DNA from: JANNSX01 sp963741525
GTDB taxonomy: Bacteria > Pseudomonadota > Alphaproteobacteria > Rhizobiales > Hyphomicrobiaceae
Length of the DNA stretch: 64,000 nucleotides
Assembly (NCBI GenBank): GCA_963741525.1
Contig: CAVUIW010000013.1
Span: 17,547-81,546, forward strand
Direction: 5' to 3'
In this document: positions 1-9,017 of the stretch, piece after piece
Position numbering within the stretch: the first letter of the stretch is position 1
Layout of the letters: the number at the start of each line of letters is the position of its first letter
Translations under genes and position numbers: made by a program
Notes under the pieces: model-generated
The model's database searches: none
Seen by the model: the letters and a program-made list of their open reading frames with translations, nothing else
What the model was told of the DNA's origin: nothing

Positions 1-1
1 C

Positions 2-283
2 GGGCTTATCCCGCATCCCGCCATCGTGCGTCTCTTCGAGGAGACGGCGAAGGCTGAGCGCATGCCCCTGCAACGGAGCGCACATACCGGCGCGCTCACC
101 GAGACCTCCTACGTCCAGCTCATGCATCGCGGCATCGCCTGCATCGATGTGGGCTTCCCGGCGCGCTACACGCATTCGGCGCTGGAGGTGTGCGATGCCG
201 CCGACCTCGAGGCGCTGACGCGGCTTCTCGTATCGGCAATCCAACGCATCGACAAGTCCTTCACGCTCGACCGCGACGGGTAG
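2..283 (+). CDS. M42 family metallopeptidase, C-terminal part (cut by window edge)
   Basis: The reading frame is open from the first bases of the window, so only the last 93 or so residues are present. The end of the protein (GFPARYTHSALEV, then a helix rich in Leu and Ala) resembles the end of M42 glutamyl aminopeptidase / endoglucanase-like peptidases, where the His of the RYxHS motif is a metal ligand. The TAG stop is only 5 bp before the next start, so it is probably cotranscribed with the sugar kinase. The exact substrate cannot be read from this fragment. The family call is fairly safe; the 5' part lies outside the window. Confidence 0.7.
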   Translation, partial: GLIPHPAIVRLFEETAKAERMPLQRSAHTGALTETSYVQLMHRGIACIDVGFPARYTHSALEVCDAADLEALTRLLVSAIQRIDKSFTLDRDG

Positions 284-288
284 ACCTC

Positions 289-1788
289 ATGCGCTGCTAT
301 CTCGGCATCGATATCGGCACCTTCGAGTCCAAAGGCGTGCTCGTTGCCGAGGACGGCGCCATCCTCGCCATGGCGTCACGGCCCCACAAGATGCTCGTTC
401 CCCGGCCCGGCTGGGCAGAGCACCGGCCCATCGAGGACTGGTGGGATGGGTTCAAGGAGCTGTCGCAAAAGCTGATCGCCGGGACGAAGGTCGCGCCCAA
501 GGATATCCGTGCCGTCGGCACAAGCGCCATCGGCCCCTGCATGCTGCCGGTCGATAGAGACGGTGCGCCGCTGATGAACGGCGTGCTCTATGGCGTCGAT
601 ACGCGGGCGGCGAAAGAGATCGAAGAGCTTACGGGCCGCATTGGCGCCGGTTTGATCCTGGATCGCTCCGGCAATGCGCTGACCTCGCAGTCGGTCGGCC
701 CGAAAATTCTCTGGCTCAAGCGCAACCGGCCGGAGATCTACGCGAGATCGCACAAATTCCTGACCTCGACCTCTTATCTGGTCTATCGCCTGACGGGCGC
801 CAGCGTCATCGACCATTACACTGCGAGCGGCACGAGCCCGCTCTACGATCCGGCCGCGCTCGGCTACACGGACGCACTCGCCAACGACATCACGCCGCTT
901 GAAAAACTCCCCGATCTCGCCTGGACGACGGATGTCGTGGGCGGCGTGACGGCGACGGCCGCGGCCGAAACCGGCCTCGCCCCCGGCACGCCCGTCATCG
1001 CCGGAACGGTCGATGCGGCAGCCGAAGCCTTGAGCGTCGGCGTACTGGGTCCCGGCGACATGATGCTGATGTACGGCTCGACGATCTTCATCATCCTGAT
1101 CACGGGGACACGCGTGAAGGACGCGCGGCTCTGGTACGCGCCCTGGCTCTTCCCCGGCCAGCACGCGGCCATGTCGGGCCTCGCCACCAGCGGCACGCTC
1201 ACGCACTGGTTCCGTGATCAATTCGCTCGCGACCTCGATCCGGCGAATGCCTTCGAGACGCTCACGGCGGAAGCCGAGGCCTCGCCCCCCGGCGCACGCG
1301 GTCTGGTGGTTCTCCCTTACTTCTCAGGCGAGCGCACGCCGATCCACGATCCGTATGCCAAGGGCATGCTCTTCGGCGTGGACCTCACCCATACGCGCGG
1401 CGACATCTACCGCGCGCTGCTCGAGGGCAACGCCTACGCCACTCGCCACATCCTCGACACCTATGCCGAGCTCGGCGTGCCGCCCAGGACCATCTATGCA
1501 GTCGGTGGCGGCACCAAGAACGCCGTCTGGTCGGGGGCAACCTCGGATGTCTCGGGCCACGCGCAGGTGGTGCGCGAAAAGACCATGGGGGCCTCCTATG
1601 GCGATGCGTTCCTTGCGGCGCTCGGCGTTGGCGACATCAAGCGCGAGGCGATCAGTCAGTGGAATCCGGTGATGCGGACGATCCTGCCTGACGGATCGCG
1701 GCGCGAGGCATACGCGCGCGGCTACGACGTGTTCCGCGCGCTCTATCCTAAGACGAGGGATCTGATGCGGCAGGTGGCGGTTTCGTAG
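289..1788 (+). CDS. FGGY family carbohydrate kinase
   Basis: A 499-residue protein, the usual length for FGGY sugar kinases (xylulokinase, glycerol kinase and relatives), which phosphorylate a sugar or polyol with ATP. The N-terminal phosphate motif GIDIGT is at residues 6-11, a GTVDAAAE motif with the likely catalytic Asp is near residue 242, and the adenosine motif VGGGTKNAVW is near residue 405. I chose the ATG at 289 over an earlier in-frame start because MRCYLGIDIG is the canonical N-terminus; the earlier start would overlap the preceding peptidase by about 90 bases. It forms a tight pair with that gene (5-bp gap). The sugar is unknown. Confidence 0.9.
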   Translation: MRCYLGIDIGTFESKGVLVAEDGAILAMASRPHKMLVPRPGWAEHRPIEDWWDGFKELSQKLIAGTKVAPKDIRAVGTSAIGPCMLPVDRDGAPLMNGVLYGVDTRAAKEIEELTGRIGAGLILDRSGNALTSQSVGPKILWLKRNRPEIYARSHKFLTSTSYLVYRLTGASVIDHYTASGTSPLYDPAALGYTDALANDITPLEKLPDLAWTTDVVGGVTATAAAETGLAPGTPVIAGTVDAAAEALSVGVLGPGDMMLMYGSTIFIILITGTRVKDARLWYAPWLFPGQHAAMSGLATSGTLTHWFRDQFARDLDPANAFETLTAEAEASPPGARGLVVLPYFSGERTPIHDPYAKGMLFGVDLTHTRGDIYRALLEGNAYATRHILDTYAELGVPPRTIYAVGGGTKNAVWSGATSDVSGHAQVVREKTMGASYGDAFLAALGVGDIKREAISQWNPVMRTILPDGSRREAYARGYDVFRALYPKTRDLMRQVAVS

Positions 1789-1868
1789 CGGCGACCCGCT
1801 GTCGCCCGTCTTGCGCCATGGCAAGCCTCGCAGCAGGTCGCACCTAAAAACTGCCATCGAAGTCGACC

Positions 1869-3113
1869 CTAAAACCGGTCCGCGCGAAATGGCGTCAGAT
1901 CGATTGACGCCGGTTTTCCCGCCGCGAGCTCGGCGATGAGCTTGCCGGTGACGGAGGCCCCCATCAGGCCCTGGTGGCCATGGCCGAAGGCGAAGTAGGC
2001 GTTGGGGTACTTAGGCGCGCGGCCGATGACGGCGATCGAGTCGGGCGTGCCCGGCCGATGGCCCATCCAGCGCGAGACCTCTCCAACCTCCATCGACGGG
2101 AACATTGCCCGGCCGTGCTTCAGGAGCACATCGGCGCGCGCATAGTTGGGCGGCGCTTTCAACCCGGCAATCTCGACGGTGCCGGCGAAGCGCATGCCCA
2201 TCTCCATGGGTGTGGCGACGAACTTCCGCTCGGCCCACAGTGTCGACATGCGATGGGGAACATTCGCGCCGAGCGCCACGGCGTGATAGCCGCGCTCGGT
2301 CTCGAGCGGCACGCGGCTGCCGAGTTTCTTTGCGAGCGGTCCGGACCAGGCACCGGCCGCGATGACGACGCGCTCGCAGGGGATGCGGCCGGCATCGGTC
2401 AAGAGCGCGACGGGCCCATTGGGGCCGATTTCGAAATCCGCGACGCGAGCCCGCGTGAGCTTGGCCCCGTTCCTTACCGCATGTGCCGCGAGTGACTCGA
2501 CGAGCTTGCCGGGATTGCGGACCTGGCCCTGTTCGGGAAGATAGACGGCGCGCTTGAACTCCCGCGACAGCGCGGGAGCCAGCTGGCGCAGCTCGTCCTC
2601 GTCGAGGATCTCGATCTTGACGCCTTGCTTTTCGCGCAGCGAGCGGCCCCAGGCATCGCCTTCGACACCCGCCGGATCTGAATAGACAAAAAGCTGACCG
2701 TGTTTCTCGATGAGATGTTCAACGCCGGCGTCGCGCACGAGAGGCTCGAAGCAATCGAAGGTGAGCTTGTGCAGCGCGCGCATCGCCGTCGAGATGTCTT
2801 CGACGCGCGAGCGCCGGCTCGCCAGCACGAAGCGCACGAGCCACGGCAGCGCCTGCGGCAGATAGGCGAGCCGTACATGGAGCGGCCCCTCCGGATCCGC
2901 GAGCCAGTGCGGCACTTGCCTGAGGATGCCCGGCATTGCGTTCGGCAGGCAGGCGCCGGGGCAGAGCGCACCGGCATTGCCGAAGGAGCATTGTGTTCCC
3001 GGCGGCTCGGGATCGACGATCTCGACCAAGAAGCCCTCGCGCTGCAGATAGAGCGCCGAGCAGATGCCGACAACGCCGGCGCCGATGACGGTGGCGGTGG
3101 GCTTCGCTGGCAT
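1869..3113 (-). CDS. FAD-dependent oxidoreductase, D-amino-acid dehydrogenase (DadA) type
   Basis: A 414-residue DAO-fold flavoprotein. The dinucleotide-binding motif GAGVVG is at residues 11-16 followed by an acidic residue after the second strand (EIVDPE), and the C-terminal FAD-contact block FGHGHQGLMGA is typical of DadA enzymes, which oxidise D-amino acids to 2-oxo acids and pass electrons to the respiratory chain. It starts 3 bp after the stop of the upstream HpcH aldolase, so the two are an operon. A 2-oxo acid made by this enzyme could feed the aldolase, but that is inference. It runs towards the FGGY kinase, with an 80-bp gap that has no strong terminator. Confidence 0.85.
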   Translation of the reverse strand: MPAKPTATVIGAGVVGICSALYLQREGFLVEIVDPEPPGTQCSFGNAGALCPGACLPNAMPGILRQVPHWLADPEGPLHVRLAYLPQALPWLVRFVLASRRSRVEDISTAMRALHKLTFDCFEPLVRDAGVEHLIEKHGQLFVYSDPAGVEGDAWGRSLREKQGVKIEILDEDELRQLAPALSREFKRAVYLPEQGQVRNPGKLVESLAAHAVRNGAKLTRARVADFEIGPNGPVALLTDAGRIPCERVVIAAGAWSGPLAKKLGSRVPLETERGYHAVALGANVPHRMSTLWAERKFVATPMEMGMRFAGTVEIAGLKAPPNYARADVLLKHGRAMFPSMEVGEVSRWMGHRPGTPDSIAVIGRAPKYPNAYFAFGHGHQGLMGASVTGKLIAELAAGKPASIDLTPFRADRF

Positions 3114-3116
3114 GGC

Positions 3117-3899
3117 CTATGGCACGCCCGCTTCCGGTGTCCCAGCCCGCAAGCCCTTCACACCCTTTTCAGTCGCGAGCTGCAGAATGCGGAAATCGCT
3201 GAGATACGTCACGAAGCGATAGCCGGCCTCCACCATCTCCGTCGCGTAAGCAACCGAGCCCGTATGAATGCCCGCGACGACGCCGTGCTTCTTGGCCGCC
3301 TTCGCGATGTTCTTGATCGACTTCAGAACCTCCGGGAACTTCGGATCGAAGCCCGCGTTCTCGCCCATGCTCACCGAAAGATCGGAGGGGCCGACATAGA
3401 TGGCGTCGAGCCCCGGCACGCTGAGAATTTCGTCGAGATTGGCGACCGCCTGCTTCGTCTCGATCATGGCGAAGGTGAGAACGGTCGTGTTCGCGTGCTT
3501 CCAGTAATCGGCGCCGGCATAGAGGGAAGCGCGCAGCGGTCCGACGCTGCGATAGCCGAGCGGGGCATAACGGCAAGCGCCGACGAAGCGCTCGCACTCC
3601 TCGCGCGTATTGATCATCGGGCAGATGACACCGTAGGCGCCGGCATCCAGCATCTTGCCGATGATCCCCGGCTCGTTCCACGGCACGCGCGCGAGCGGCA
3701 CGCGGTCGGTCGTCGAGATCGCCTGCAGCATTGGCAGCGATGTCGAATAGTCGATGGCGCCGTGTTGCAGGTCGAGGCAGACGCTGTCGAAATCCTGCTT
3801 GGCCATCAGCTCGGCCGAGATCGAGGACGGAATGGCGCACCAGCCGTTGAAGACGGTGTCGCCCTTGGCCCAGATATCCTTGATTTTGTTCGCGCGCAT
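3117..3899 (-). CDS. HpcH/HpaI family aldolase
   Basis: A 260-residue class II pyruvate aldolase of the HpcH/HpaI family (TIM barrel). The metal-binding Glu is in AMIETKQA and the Asp in YVGPSDLSVSMG, both at the expected places; LDLQHGAIDY is the family's N-terminal loop. These enzymes split 2-keto-3-deoxy acids such as 2,4-dihydroxyhept-2-enedioate or 2-keto-3-deoxyaldonates to pyruvate and an aldehyde. The ATG at 3899 is chosen because AGGAGG lies 10 bases before it; a TTG further upstream would place that Shine-Dalgarno inside the gene. It is first in an operon with the DadA-like enzyme. Confidence 0.85.
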   Translation of the reverse strand: MRANKIKDIWAKGDTVFNGWCAIPSSISAELMAKQDFDSVCLDLQHGAIDYSTSLPMLQAISTTDRVPLARVPWNEPGIIGKMLDAGAYGVICPMINTREECERFVGACRYAPLGYRSVGPLRASLYAGADYWKHANTTVLTFAMIETKQAVANLDEILSVPGLDAIYVGPSDLSVSMGENAGFDPKFPEVLKSIKNIAKAAKKHGVVAGIHTGSVAYATEMVEAGYRFVTYLSDFRILQLATEKGVKGLRAGTPEAGVP

Positions 3900-3991
3900 G
3901 CTCGGCTTTCCTCCTGGCAATCCCTGAGCTGATGTCGGCCGACCTTGGCGGAAGTGCTTGCTGGCGGCAAGGCCAGGTGGCGAATGGGAGG

Positions 3992-4058
3992 CAGACCCTT
4001 CGGGTCTGACCCTTGGCTTGATCTCGGTGTGGTGGGTCAGACCCGCAGGGTCTGGCCC
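3992..4058. repeat. Pair of GGGTCAGACCC palindromes
   Basis: Two inverted repeats sit side by side: CAGACCC-tt-CGGGTCTG near 3992-4008 and GGGTCAGACCC-gca-GGGTCTGGCCC at 4034-4058. The same core recurs at 19924 and twice at 30435-30510. The second unit contains the TGA stop of the following minus-strand GMC gene and encodes its last residues. They can form strong hairpins and may end transcription, but no T-run follows. Confidence 0.75.
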
Positions 4059-5749
4059 GCAGCCCGCATCATCATGTCAGCTGCCTTCTCGGCGATGGCG
4101 ATGGTGGGGATGTTGGTGTTGGCGCTGACAGCAGTGGGCATCACCGAGGCGTCGACCACGTAGAGCCCCGTGATGCCGCGTACCCGGCAGTGGCCGTCGA
4201 GCACGGCGAGCTTGTCGCCGTCGGCCCCCATGCGGCAGCTGCCGGAGACATGCCAGCCCGAATAGACCGAAGACTTGATCCAGTCGGCGATGGCGTCATC
4301 GTCCGCGGCAAGCTTGTGCACATGATCGAGATCGCCGAAGCGCTGGCGGGCAAGCCAATTGCGCGAGGCGGGGCTGGCGCCGAAGATCGCGGCGGCCACC
4401 GCTGTCTTGATCCAGTTCGACGGCCGCTTGATCGAAATCTGTCGCACGGCATCCGAATAGCCGGCCGGGAACCAGAAGTTCGTCAACGCCTTCACCTCGG
4501 CCAATTCCATGATGGCGTACATGCGCTTGAAGGCCCCGACGAGCCGCTGCAAGTCGCGGCCGTCGGAGAGCATGTTGAGATCGACATTGGGTTCAGCACG
4601 GGGATCGCGCGCCAGCCGCACGGCCCCACGCGAATAGGATTTGTTCACGCAGAAAACCAGCGAGCCCATGCGCTTACCCAGCGGATGCCAGCCCGCGCGG
4701 TTGACCGGCATCATGAACATGTCGCCGGGCGTGCAGCCCTCGAGGCCGGAAGAGTAGCGCAGCGCGAAGTAGATGTGGCGGCGCTGATGCGGGGGCAATC
4801 TCCCGGCCTGCTTCAGATGCACACCGCAACCGATATGCGGATGATCCATCAGATTTTCGCCGACGCCGGGGAGATCGTGGACGACGGCGATGCCGCGATC
4901 CCTGAGATGCCCCGCCGGACCGATGCCCGCGCGCATGAGGATCGGCGGCGTGTGGAGCGCACCGGCCGAGACGATGATACGTCTCGCGCGGTGCTGCTCA
5001 CGGACACCGTGCCGCTCGACATCGACACCAATTGCGCGCCGCCCGTCGAAAATGAGATCGCGGACCTCCGTGTCCGGCATCAGCGTGAGGTTGGCGCGCT
5101 TGCGGACGTGCGCGTTGAGATAGCCGGTTGCCGTCGAGACACGCCGGTCGTTCTCGTTCGCCAGCGGAAGCGGGAACAGGCCATCCTGCGTTCCCGCATT
5201 GAGGTCGAGGCCCGCCGCAAAGCCCGAACCCGCGAGGACCGTGTGGATCGCCCGGCTGTAGGGCGCCCAGTCCCGCTCGAAGACTCGCCGGATCGGCAGC
5301 GGCCCGTCGCGGCCGTGCTCGGGACGATCGCCGAAATCCAGATCGCGCTCGAGCTTGCGGAAGTAGGGAAGCATGTCCTCCCAGCCCCAGCCCTCGAGCC
5401 CCATCGCCTCCCATTCGGCGAAGTCGGCGGGGAAGGCGCGCACGGCGAACTGGCCGTTGATGGACGAGCCGCCGCCCATCACCCTCGCCTGCTCGAGCTT
5501 GGCTGTCGGCTCGGTGCCGTCGTTGCGGCCGGGCGTGCGCGCATGCACGCGCAGATCCTTCCAGTGATAGCGCGGGTCGAAATAGGACAGGCCCGGATAG
5601 CTGTCGGCGATGACGCCGGGCACGTTGTCCGGCGGCGTGTCGGGTCCGGCCTCGATGACGAGCACGCGCTCGGCCGAGCGCTCGGTGAGGCGCGCCGCAA
5701 GCACGCAGCCCGCCGAGCCGCCGCCGACAATGATCGTATCGAAGTCCAT
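4037..5749 (-). CDS. GMC family FAD oxidoreductase (choline/alcohol dehydrogenase-like)
   Basis: A 570-residue glucose-methanol-choline oxidoreductase. The FAD motif GGGSAG is at residues 9-14, LVIEAG follows, and the C-terminal part carries WHVSGSCRMG and the block VDASVMPTAVSANTNIPT, which holds the active-site His/Asn region of the family. Members oxidise alcohols (choline, long-chain or polyethylene glycol alcohols) to aldehydes. The last residues (GQTLRV) and the stop are encoded by an intergenic palindrome, so the original C-terminus has probably been replaced or extended by the repeat. It is divergent from the SDR at 6084. Substrate unknown. Confidence 0.88.
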   Translation of the reverse strand: MDFDTIIVGGGSAGCVLAARLTERSAERVLVIEAGPDTPPDNVPGVIADSYPGLSYFDPRYHWKDLRVHARTPGRNDGTEPTAKLEQARVMGGGSSINGQFAVRAFPADFAEWEAMGLEGWGWEDMLPYFRKLERDLDFGDRPEHGRDGPLPIRRVFERDWAPYSRAIHTVLAGSGFAAGLDLNAGTQDGLFPLPLANENDRRVSTATGYLNAHVRKRANLTLMPDTEVRDLIFDGRRAIGVDVERHGVREQHRARRIIVSAGALHTPPILMRAGIGPAGHLRDRGIAVVHDLPGVGENLMDHPHIGCGVHLKQAGRLPPHQRRHIYFALRYSSGLEGCTPGDMFMMPVNRAGWHPLGKRMGSLVFCVNKSYSRGAVRLARDPRAEPNVDLNMLSDGRDLQRLVGAFKRMYAIMELAEVKALTNFWFPAGYSDAVRQISIKRPSNWIKTAVAAAIFGASPASRNWLARQRFGDLDHVHKLAADDDAIADWIKSSVYSGWHVSGSCRMGADGDKLAVLDGHCRVRGITGLYVVDASVMPTAVSANTNIPTIAIAEKAADMMMRAAGQTLRV

Positions 5750-5858
5750 GTTGGCGTCGACTTCTATCGGGCGTTCGTCAGTCTGTCAGGCCCGCCTGCG
5801 TGCATGGCTGCGGCGCGGGCCGCGATCCACGAATGCCGCGTTAACCGTGACGTCCCCA

Positions 5859-5887
5859 TTGAGCGTGACGCTACTTTGTGCTATTCT
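5859..5887 (+). promoter_or_regulatory. Possible sigma-70-type promoter for the SDR run
   Basis: TTGAGC at 5859-5864 and TATTCT at 5882-5887 are separated by exactly 17 bp in the 334-bp divergent gap between the GMC gene and the first SDR. It points at the SDR gene about 200 bp downstream. The rest of the gap shows nothing I recognise. Hexamer matches in GC-rich DNA are weak evidence. Confidence 0.3.
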
Positions 5888-6083
5888 CGGCAAACTCGCC
5901 GGATTGAGCCGATAGGGCCCGCCGGTGCTGACAACTCACAACATTCGGCGATTGTCCACCCGCTCCCGTGGCGTTCTGGACGCATTCGGTGCGCCCGGGG
6001 ATAGCAGCCATGAGGCGCGGCCGATGGGCGGTTGCTCGAAAGCGAGCTAAGTTACCGGCAAAGTAAACGGGGAGCGGCGAGCC

Positions 6084-6854
6084 ATGGCCGAGGAGACAAC
6101 GGAGCTTGCTGGCAAGGTCGCCCTTGTCACGGGCGCCGCTGGCGGCATGGGTCGGGCCCATGCGGTGCTGGTGGCGGCGCGCGGCGCTCATGTCGCCATC
6201 CAGGACATCAATGCCAAGGGCGTCACCGAGACGGCGGAGATGATCCGCGCCAAGGGCGGCACGGCGATCGACTTCGCCTTCGATGTCGCCGATGGGGCCG
6301 CGGTTCGGTCCATGGTTGCAGAGACCGAAGCAAAATTCGGCCGCCTCGACATCCTCGTCAACAATGCCGGCATCGGCAGCGCCACGAAGCTCGAGGACGC
6401 CTCGATCGAGTTTTTCGACCGCATCTTCGCCGTGCATGTGACGCCGGCCTTCCAGGCGGTGAAGGCCGCCGTGCCCGGCATGAAAGAACGGCGCTCCGGC
6501 AAGATCATCAATATCTCCTCGCGGTGGGCGCTGGTCGGCAACGAGTGCGCTTCCGACTATTGCGGGGCGAAGGCGGCGCTGCTCGGCCTGACGAAGGCGT
6601 GGGCGAAGGAGCTGGCGGCTTGGAACATTTGCGTCAACGCCGTGGCGCCCGGCGGCGTCTGGAGCCAGATGGCGCTAGACGAGAAGGACGGCGCCGCCGG
6701 CATTCGCGAGGCCGAAAAGAAAGTGCCGCTCGGCCGGTGGGCGCAGCCGGAGGAGATTTCCTATCTCGTCGCCTTCCTCGCCTCCCATCGCGCGGATTTC
6801 ATCACCGGACAGGTGGTGAGCCCGAACGGGGGAGCGAGCATTGTTGGGTTTTGA
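6084..6854 (+). CDS. SDR family NAD(P)-dependent oxidoreductase
   Basis: A 256-residue classical short-chain dehydrogenase. The cofactor motif TGAAGGMG is near residue 17, NNAG follows, the catalytic Ser lies in NISSRW, and Tyr/Lys in the unusual but valid YCGAK. Such enzymes reduce or oxidise carbonyl/hydroxyl groups with NAD(P). ATG at 6084 follows GGAG. It heads a co-directional run (SDR, SDR, luciferase-like, racemase) in which each gap contains a short-unit inverted tandem repeat. It is clearly paralogous to the next gene: both have YCGAKAALLGLTKAWAKEL. Substrate unknown. Confidence 0.88.
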   Translation: MAEETTELAGKVALVTGAAGGMGRAHAVLVAARGAHVAIQDINAKGVTETAEMIRAKGGTAIDFAFDVADGAAVRSMVAETEAKFGRLDILVNNAGIGSATKLEDASIEFFDRIFAVHVTPAFQAVKAAVPGMKERRSGKIINISSRWALVGNECASDYCGAKAALLGLTKAWAKELAAWNICVNAVAPGGVWSQMALDEKDGAAGIREAEKKVPLGRWAQPEEISYLVAFLASHRADFITGQVVSPNGGASIVGF

Positions 6855-6860
6855 CTTGGG

Positions 6861-6934
6861 CGAGTGGTGAGTGGCGAATGGGATAAGAATTGAGCCGCGC
6901 AATTTCACCTGTTTCCACTCGCCATTCGCGCCCT
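6861..6934. repeat. Short-unit inverted repeat, locus 1
   Basis: Shortly after the SDR stop, 7-bp units CGAGTGG-TGAGTGG-CGAATGG (6861-6881) are followed 35 bases later by complementary units CCACTCG-CCATTCG (from 6915). The two arms can pair as a hairpin between the two SDR genes. It is a divergent member of the same architecture seen at 7716, 8884, 59513 and 60042. Confidence 0.6.
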
Positions 6935-6952
6935 TCGCACACGGAGACACAC

Positions 6953-7711
6953 ATGCCCAAGCTCGCCGGCAAAGTCGCCCTCATCACCGGCTCCGGACGC
7001 GGCATGGGCAAGAGCCACGCCCTGCTGATGGCGGAAGAGGGCGCGTCGATCATCCTGCAGGATATCGATCGCACGCTCGTGACGGCGGCCGCCGCCGAGG
7101 TGAAGGCGAAGGGTGCCAAAGTTCACACCATCGTCTGCGATGTCGCGGATGCCAAGGTCTTTCCGAAAGAAATCGAGACGGCTGCGAAAACCATGGGCGG
7201 ACACATCGACATCCTCGTCAACAATGCCGGCATCGACACGCCGGGCACCATCGAGGAGATCACGGACGAAGCCTTTCAGCGGATGTTCGACATTCATGTC
7301 AAGGGCTCGTTCCTTGCCACCAAGTCCGTCGTTCCTGGCATGAAGGCGCGGCGGCAAGGCAAGATCGTCAACGTCTCGTCGATCTGGGGCATGGTCGGCC
7401 ACTCCTCGCATTCGCACTACTGCGGCGCAAAGGCTGCCCTCCTCGGTCTGACGAAGGCCTGGGCCAAGGAGCTGGCGCCGCACAACATAATGGTCAATGC
7501 GATCGCGCCCGGCGCCGTCATCACCGAGATGGTGTTGCAGAAGGGCGGTATGGACTACGTCAACGAGAAGGCACAGCTGATCCCCATGAAACGCTTCGCA
7601 GATTGCATCGAGATGTCCTACACGGTGCTGTTCCTGTGTTCCCACGAGAGCGACTTCATCACGGGACAGGTGATCAGCCCGAACGGTGGCGATACGATTG
7701 TTGGAATTTAA
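6953..7711 (+). CDS. SDR family NAD(P)-dependent oxidoreductase
   Basis: A 252-residue classical SDR paralogous to the previous gene: TGSGRGMG cofactor motif near residue 13, NNAG, NVSSIWG with the catalytic Ser, and YCGAK with Tyr and Lys. I use the ATG at 6953, whose product MPKLAGKVALITG has the normal SDR start; an earlier in-frame start would add residues encoded by the repeat. The tail SDFITGQVISPNGG resembles that of the upstream SDR, which suggests a duplication. Probably the same pathway; substrate unknown. Confidence 0.88.
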   Translation: MPKLAGKVALITGSGRGMGKSHALLMAEEGASIILQDIDRTLVTAAAAEVKAKGAKVHTIVCDVADAKVFPKEIETAAKTMGGHIDILVNNAGIDTPGTIEEITDEAFQRMFDIHVKGSFLATKSVVPGMKARRQGKIVNVSSIWGMVGHSSHSHYCGAKAALLGLTKAWAKELAPHNIMVNAIAPGAVITEMVLQKGGMDYVNEKAQLIPMKRFADCIEMSYTVLFLCSHESDFITGQVISPNGGDTIVGI

Positions 7712-7715
7712 AGAG

Positions 7716-7790
7716 TGTGAGGTTGTGAGATTGTGAGTTGAAGGCATTGCAACGATCGCAACTCACAACTCACAACCTCACAACTTACAC
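7716..7790. repeat. Short-unit inverted repeat, locus 2
   Basis: Directly after the SDR stop, units of the type GTGAGGTT/GTGAGATT/GTGAGTTG (7716-7740) are followed by complementary AACTCAC/AACCTCAC units (7758-7786). The arms can form a long imperfect hairpin with a loop of about 17 bases between the SDR and the luciferase-like gene. Confidence 0.75.
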
Positions 7791-7826
7791 ATCAAGAACT
7801 CTCGACGACACCAGGACTCATATACC

Positions 7827-8888
7827 ATGAACTTCGGCCTCTTCTGCCTGATGACGCAGCGCGATGCCTCCCAGACCATCGCGCAGCTTTATGACGAGAA
7901 CCTGCAGCTCGTGAAACTCGCCGAGGATATCGGCTTCGAGATCGCCTGGCTCGCCGAGCATCATTTTTCGAACTACTCGATGTGTCCTTCACCGCACATC
8001 ATGGCGGGCTATCTCGCCGGGCAGACGAAGCGCATTAAGCTGGGGGCGGCGATCCTCGTGCTGCCGCTCTACCAGCCTGTGCGCATGCTGGAAGAAATCG
8101 GCATGGTCGATATCCTTTCAGGCGGACGCACTGTCATCGGCATCGGCGCGGGCTACCAGGATTTCGAGTTCAAACGCTTCGGCGTCAAGCTCGAGGACAA
8201 CTGGGCGATGACCCACGAGATGCTCGACATCATCGAGCTGGCCTACTCGCGACCGTCCTTCAGCTATTCGGGCAAGCACTTCCAGCTCGCCGAGATGCCG
8301 ATCGCGGTCAGGCCCCTGCAGCAACCGATGCCGCCGGTCTATATCGCCGGCAACGAGCCCAGGATGCTGCAGCGGCTGGCCAGGAACGATTACATTTCCT
8401 TCCACACCGTCGGCTACAACGGCGTCGAGGCGTTGCAGAAGGTGCGTGCCCATGTCGAGAGCCAGTTCAGGATAGCGAATGTGCCCGTCGAGCGGCTCAA
8501 CTTCGCCTACCAGCGCTACGTCTACATTTCCGATGACAAGAATGATTTGCGCGATGCCGCCGAGCGCGCGCTCTATGTCAGCCGCGTCGCCTCGGCGCTG
8601 CGCAACAAATACGAAAAGCTCGAGGGGACCTTCATCAGGCCCGAGCCGTTCGCGGGCGAGCTGACGATCGAGCAGATCTTGGAAAACGTCTACTTCGGCC
8701 CGCCCGATGTCGTCGCCGAGCGGATGGTTCGCGACATGAAGCTGCTCAACCCGATGCACATTTCCTGCTTCATGCAGTTCGGTGGCATGGAGGGCAGGCG
8801 CGCGCTGAGGTCGATGGAGCGGTTCGCGGTCGAGGTGTTGCCAAAGTTGAAGAAGGCGGTTTCGGGAGTATCTCTGGCGGTAGCGTAA
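7827..8888 (+). CDS. LLM class flavin-dependent oxidoreductase (luciferase-like)
   Basis: A 353-residue bacterial-luciferase-like monooxygenase. The family's opening MNFGLFCLMTQRD, the early AWLAEHHF motif, GAAILVLPLYQPVRMLEE and GIGAGYQDFEF blocks are clear. These enzymes use reduced flavin (FMNH2 or F420H2) and oxygen on varied substrates. It is third in the SDR run and flanked on both sides by inverted short-unit repeats; its TAA stop lies inside the first CGTAAGT unit of the downstream repeat. Substrate not predictable. Confidence 0.88.
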   Translation: MNFGLFCLMTQRDASQTIAQLYDENLQLVKLAEDIGFEIAWLAEHHFSNYSMCPSPHIMAGYLAGQTKRIKLGAAILVLPLYQPVRMLEEIGMVDILSGGRTVIGIGAGYQDFEFKRFGVKLEDNWAMTHEMLDIIELAYSRPSFSYSGKHFQLAEMPIAVRPLQQPMPPVYIAGNEPRMLQRLARNDYISFHTVGYNGVEALQKVRAHVESQFRIANVPVERLNFAYQRYVYISDDKNDLRDAAERALYVSRVASALRNKYEKLEGTFIRPEPFAGELTIEQILENVYFGPPDVVAERMVRDMKLLNPMHISCFMQFGGMEGRRALRSMERFAVEVLPKLKKAVSGVSLAVA

Positions 8889-8997
8889 GTCGTAAGCGGC
8901 GATCTGAACGCCACGTTGATTTCGACGACAGCTCGGGTCACATTCGACTTACGACTTACGACTTACGACTTACGACTTACGACTTACGACTTACGAC
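8884..8997. repeat. Heptamer inverted repeat CGACTTA, locus 3
   Basis: Seven perfect tandem copies of CGACTTA occupy 8945-8993. The reverse complement (CGTAAGTCGTAAG) is at 8884-8896, so the two can pair across a loop of about 48 bases. The left arm contains the TAA stop of the luciferase-like gene and the right arm ends 20 bases before the racemase start. It is the most regular of the inverted loci. Confidence 0.9.
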
Positions 8998-9017
8998 CAG
9001 CGACCAGCGACAAAGTC

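Noticed and set aside
4190..6004. 604-residue plus-strand open frame
   Set aside because: It mirrors the GMC oxidoreductase, which has full family motifs; the frame is a high-GC shadow rich in Arg, Ala and Gly.
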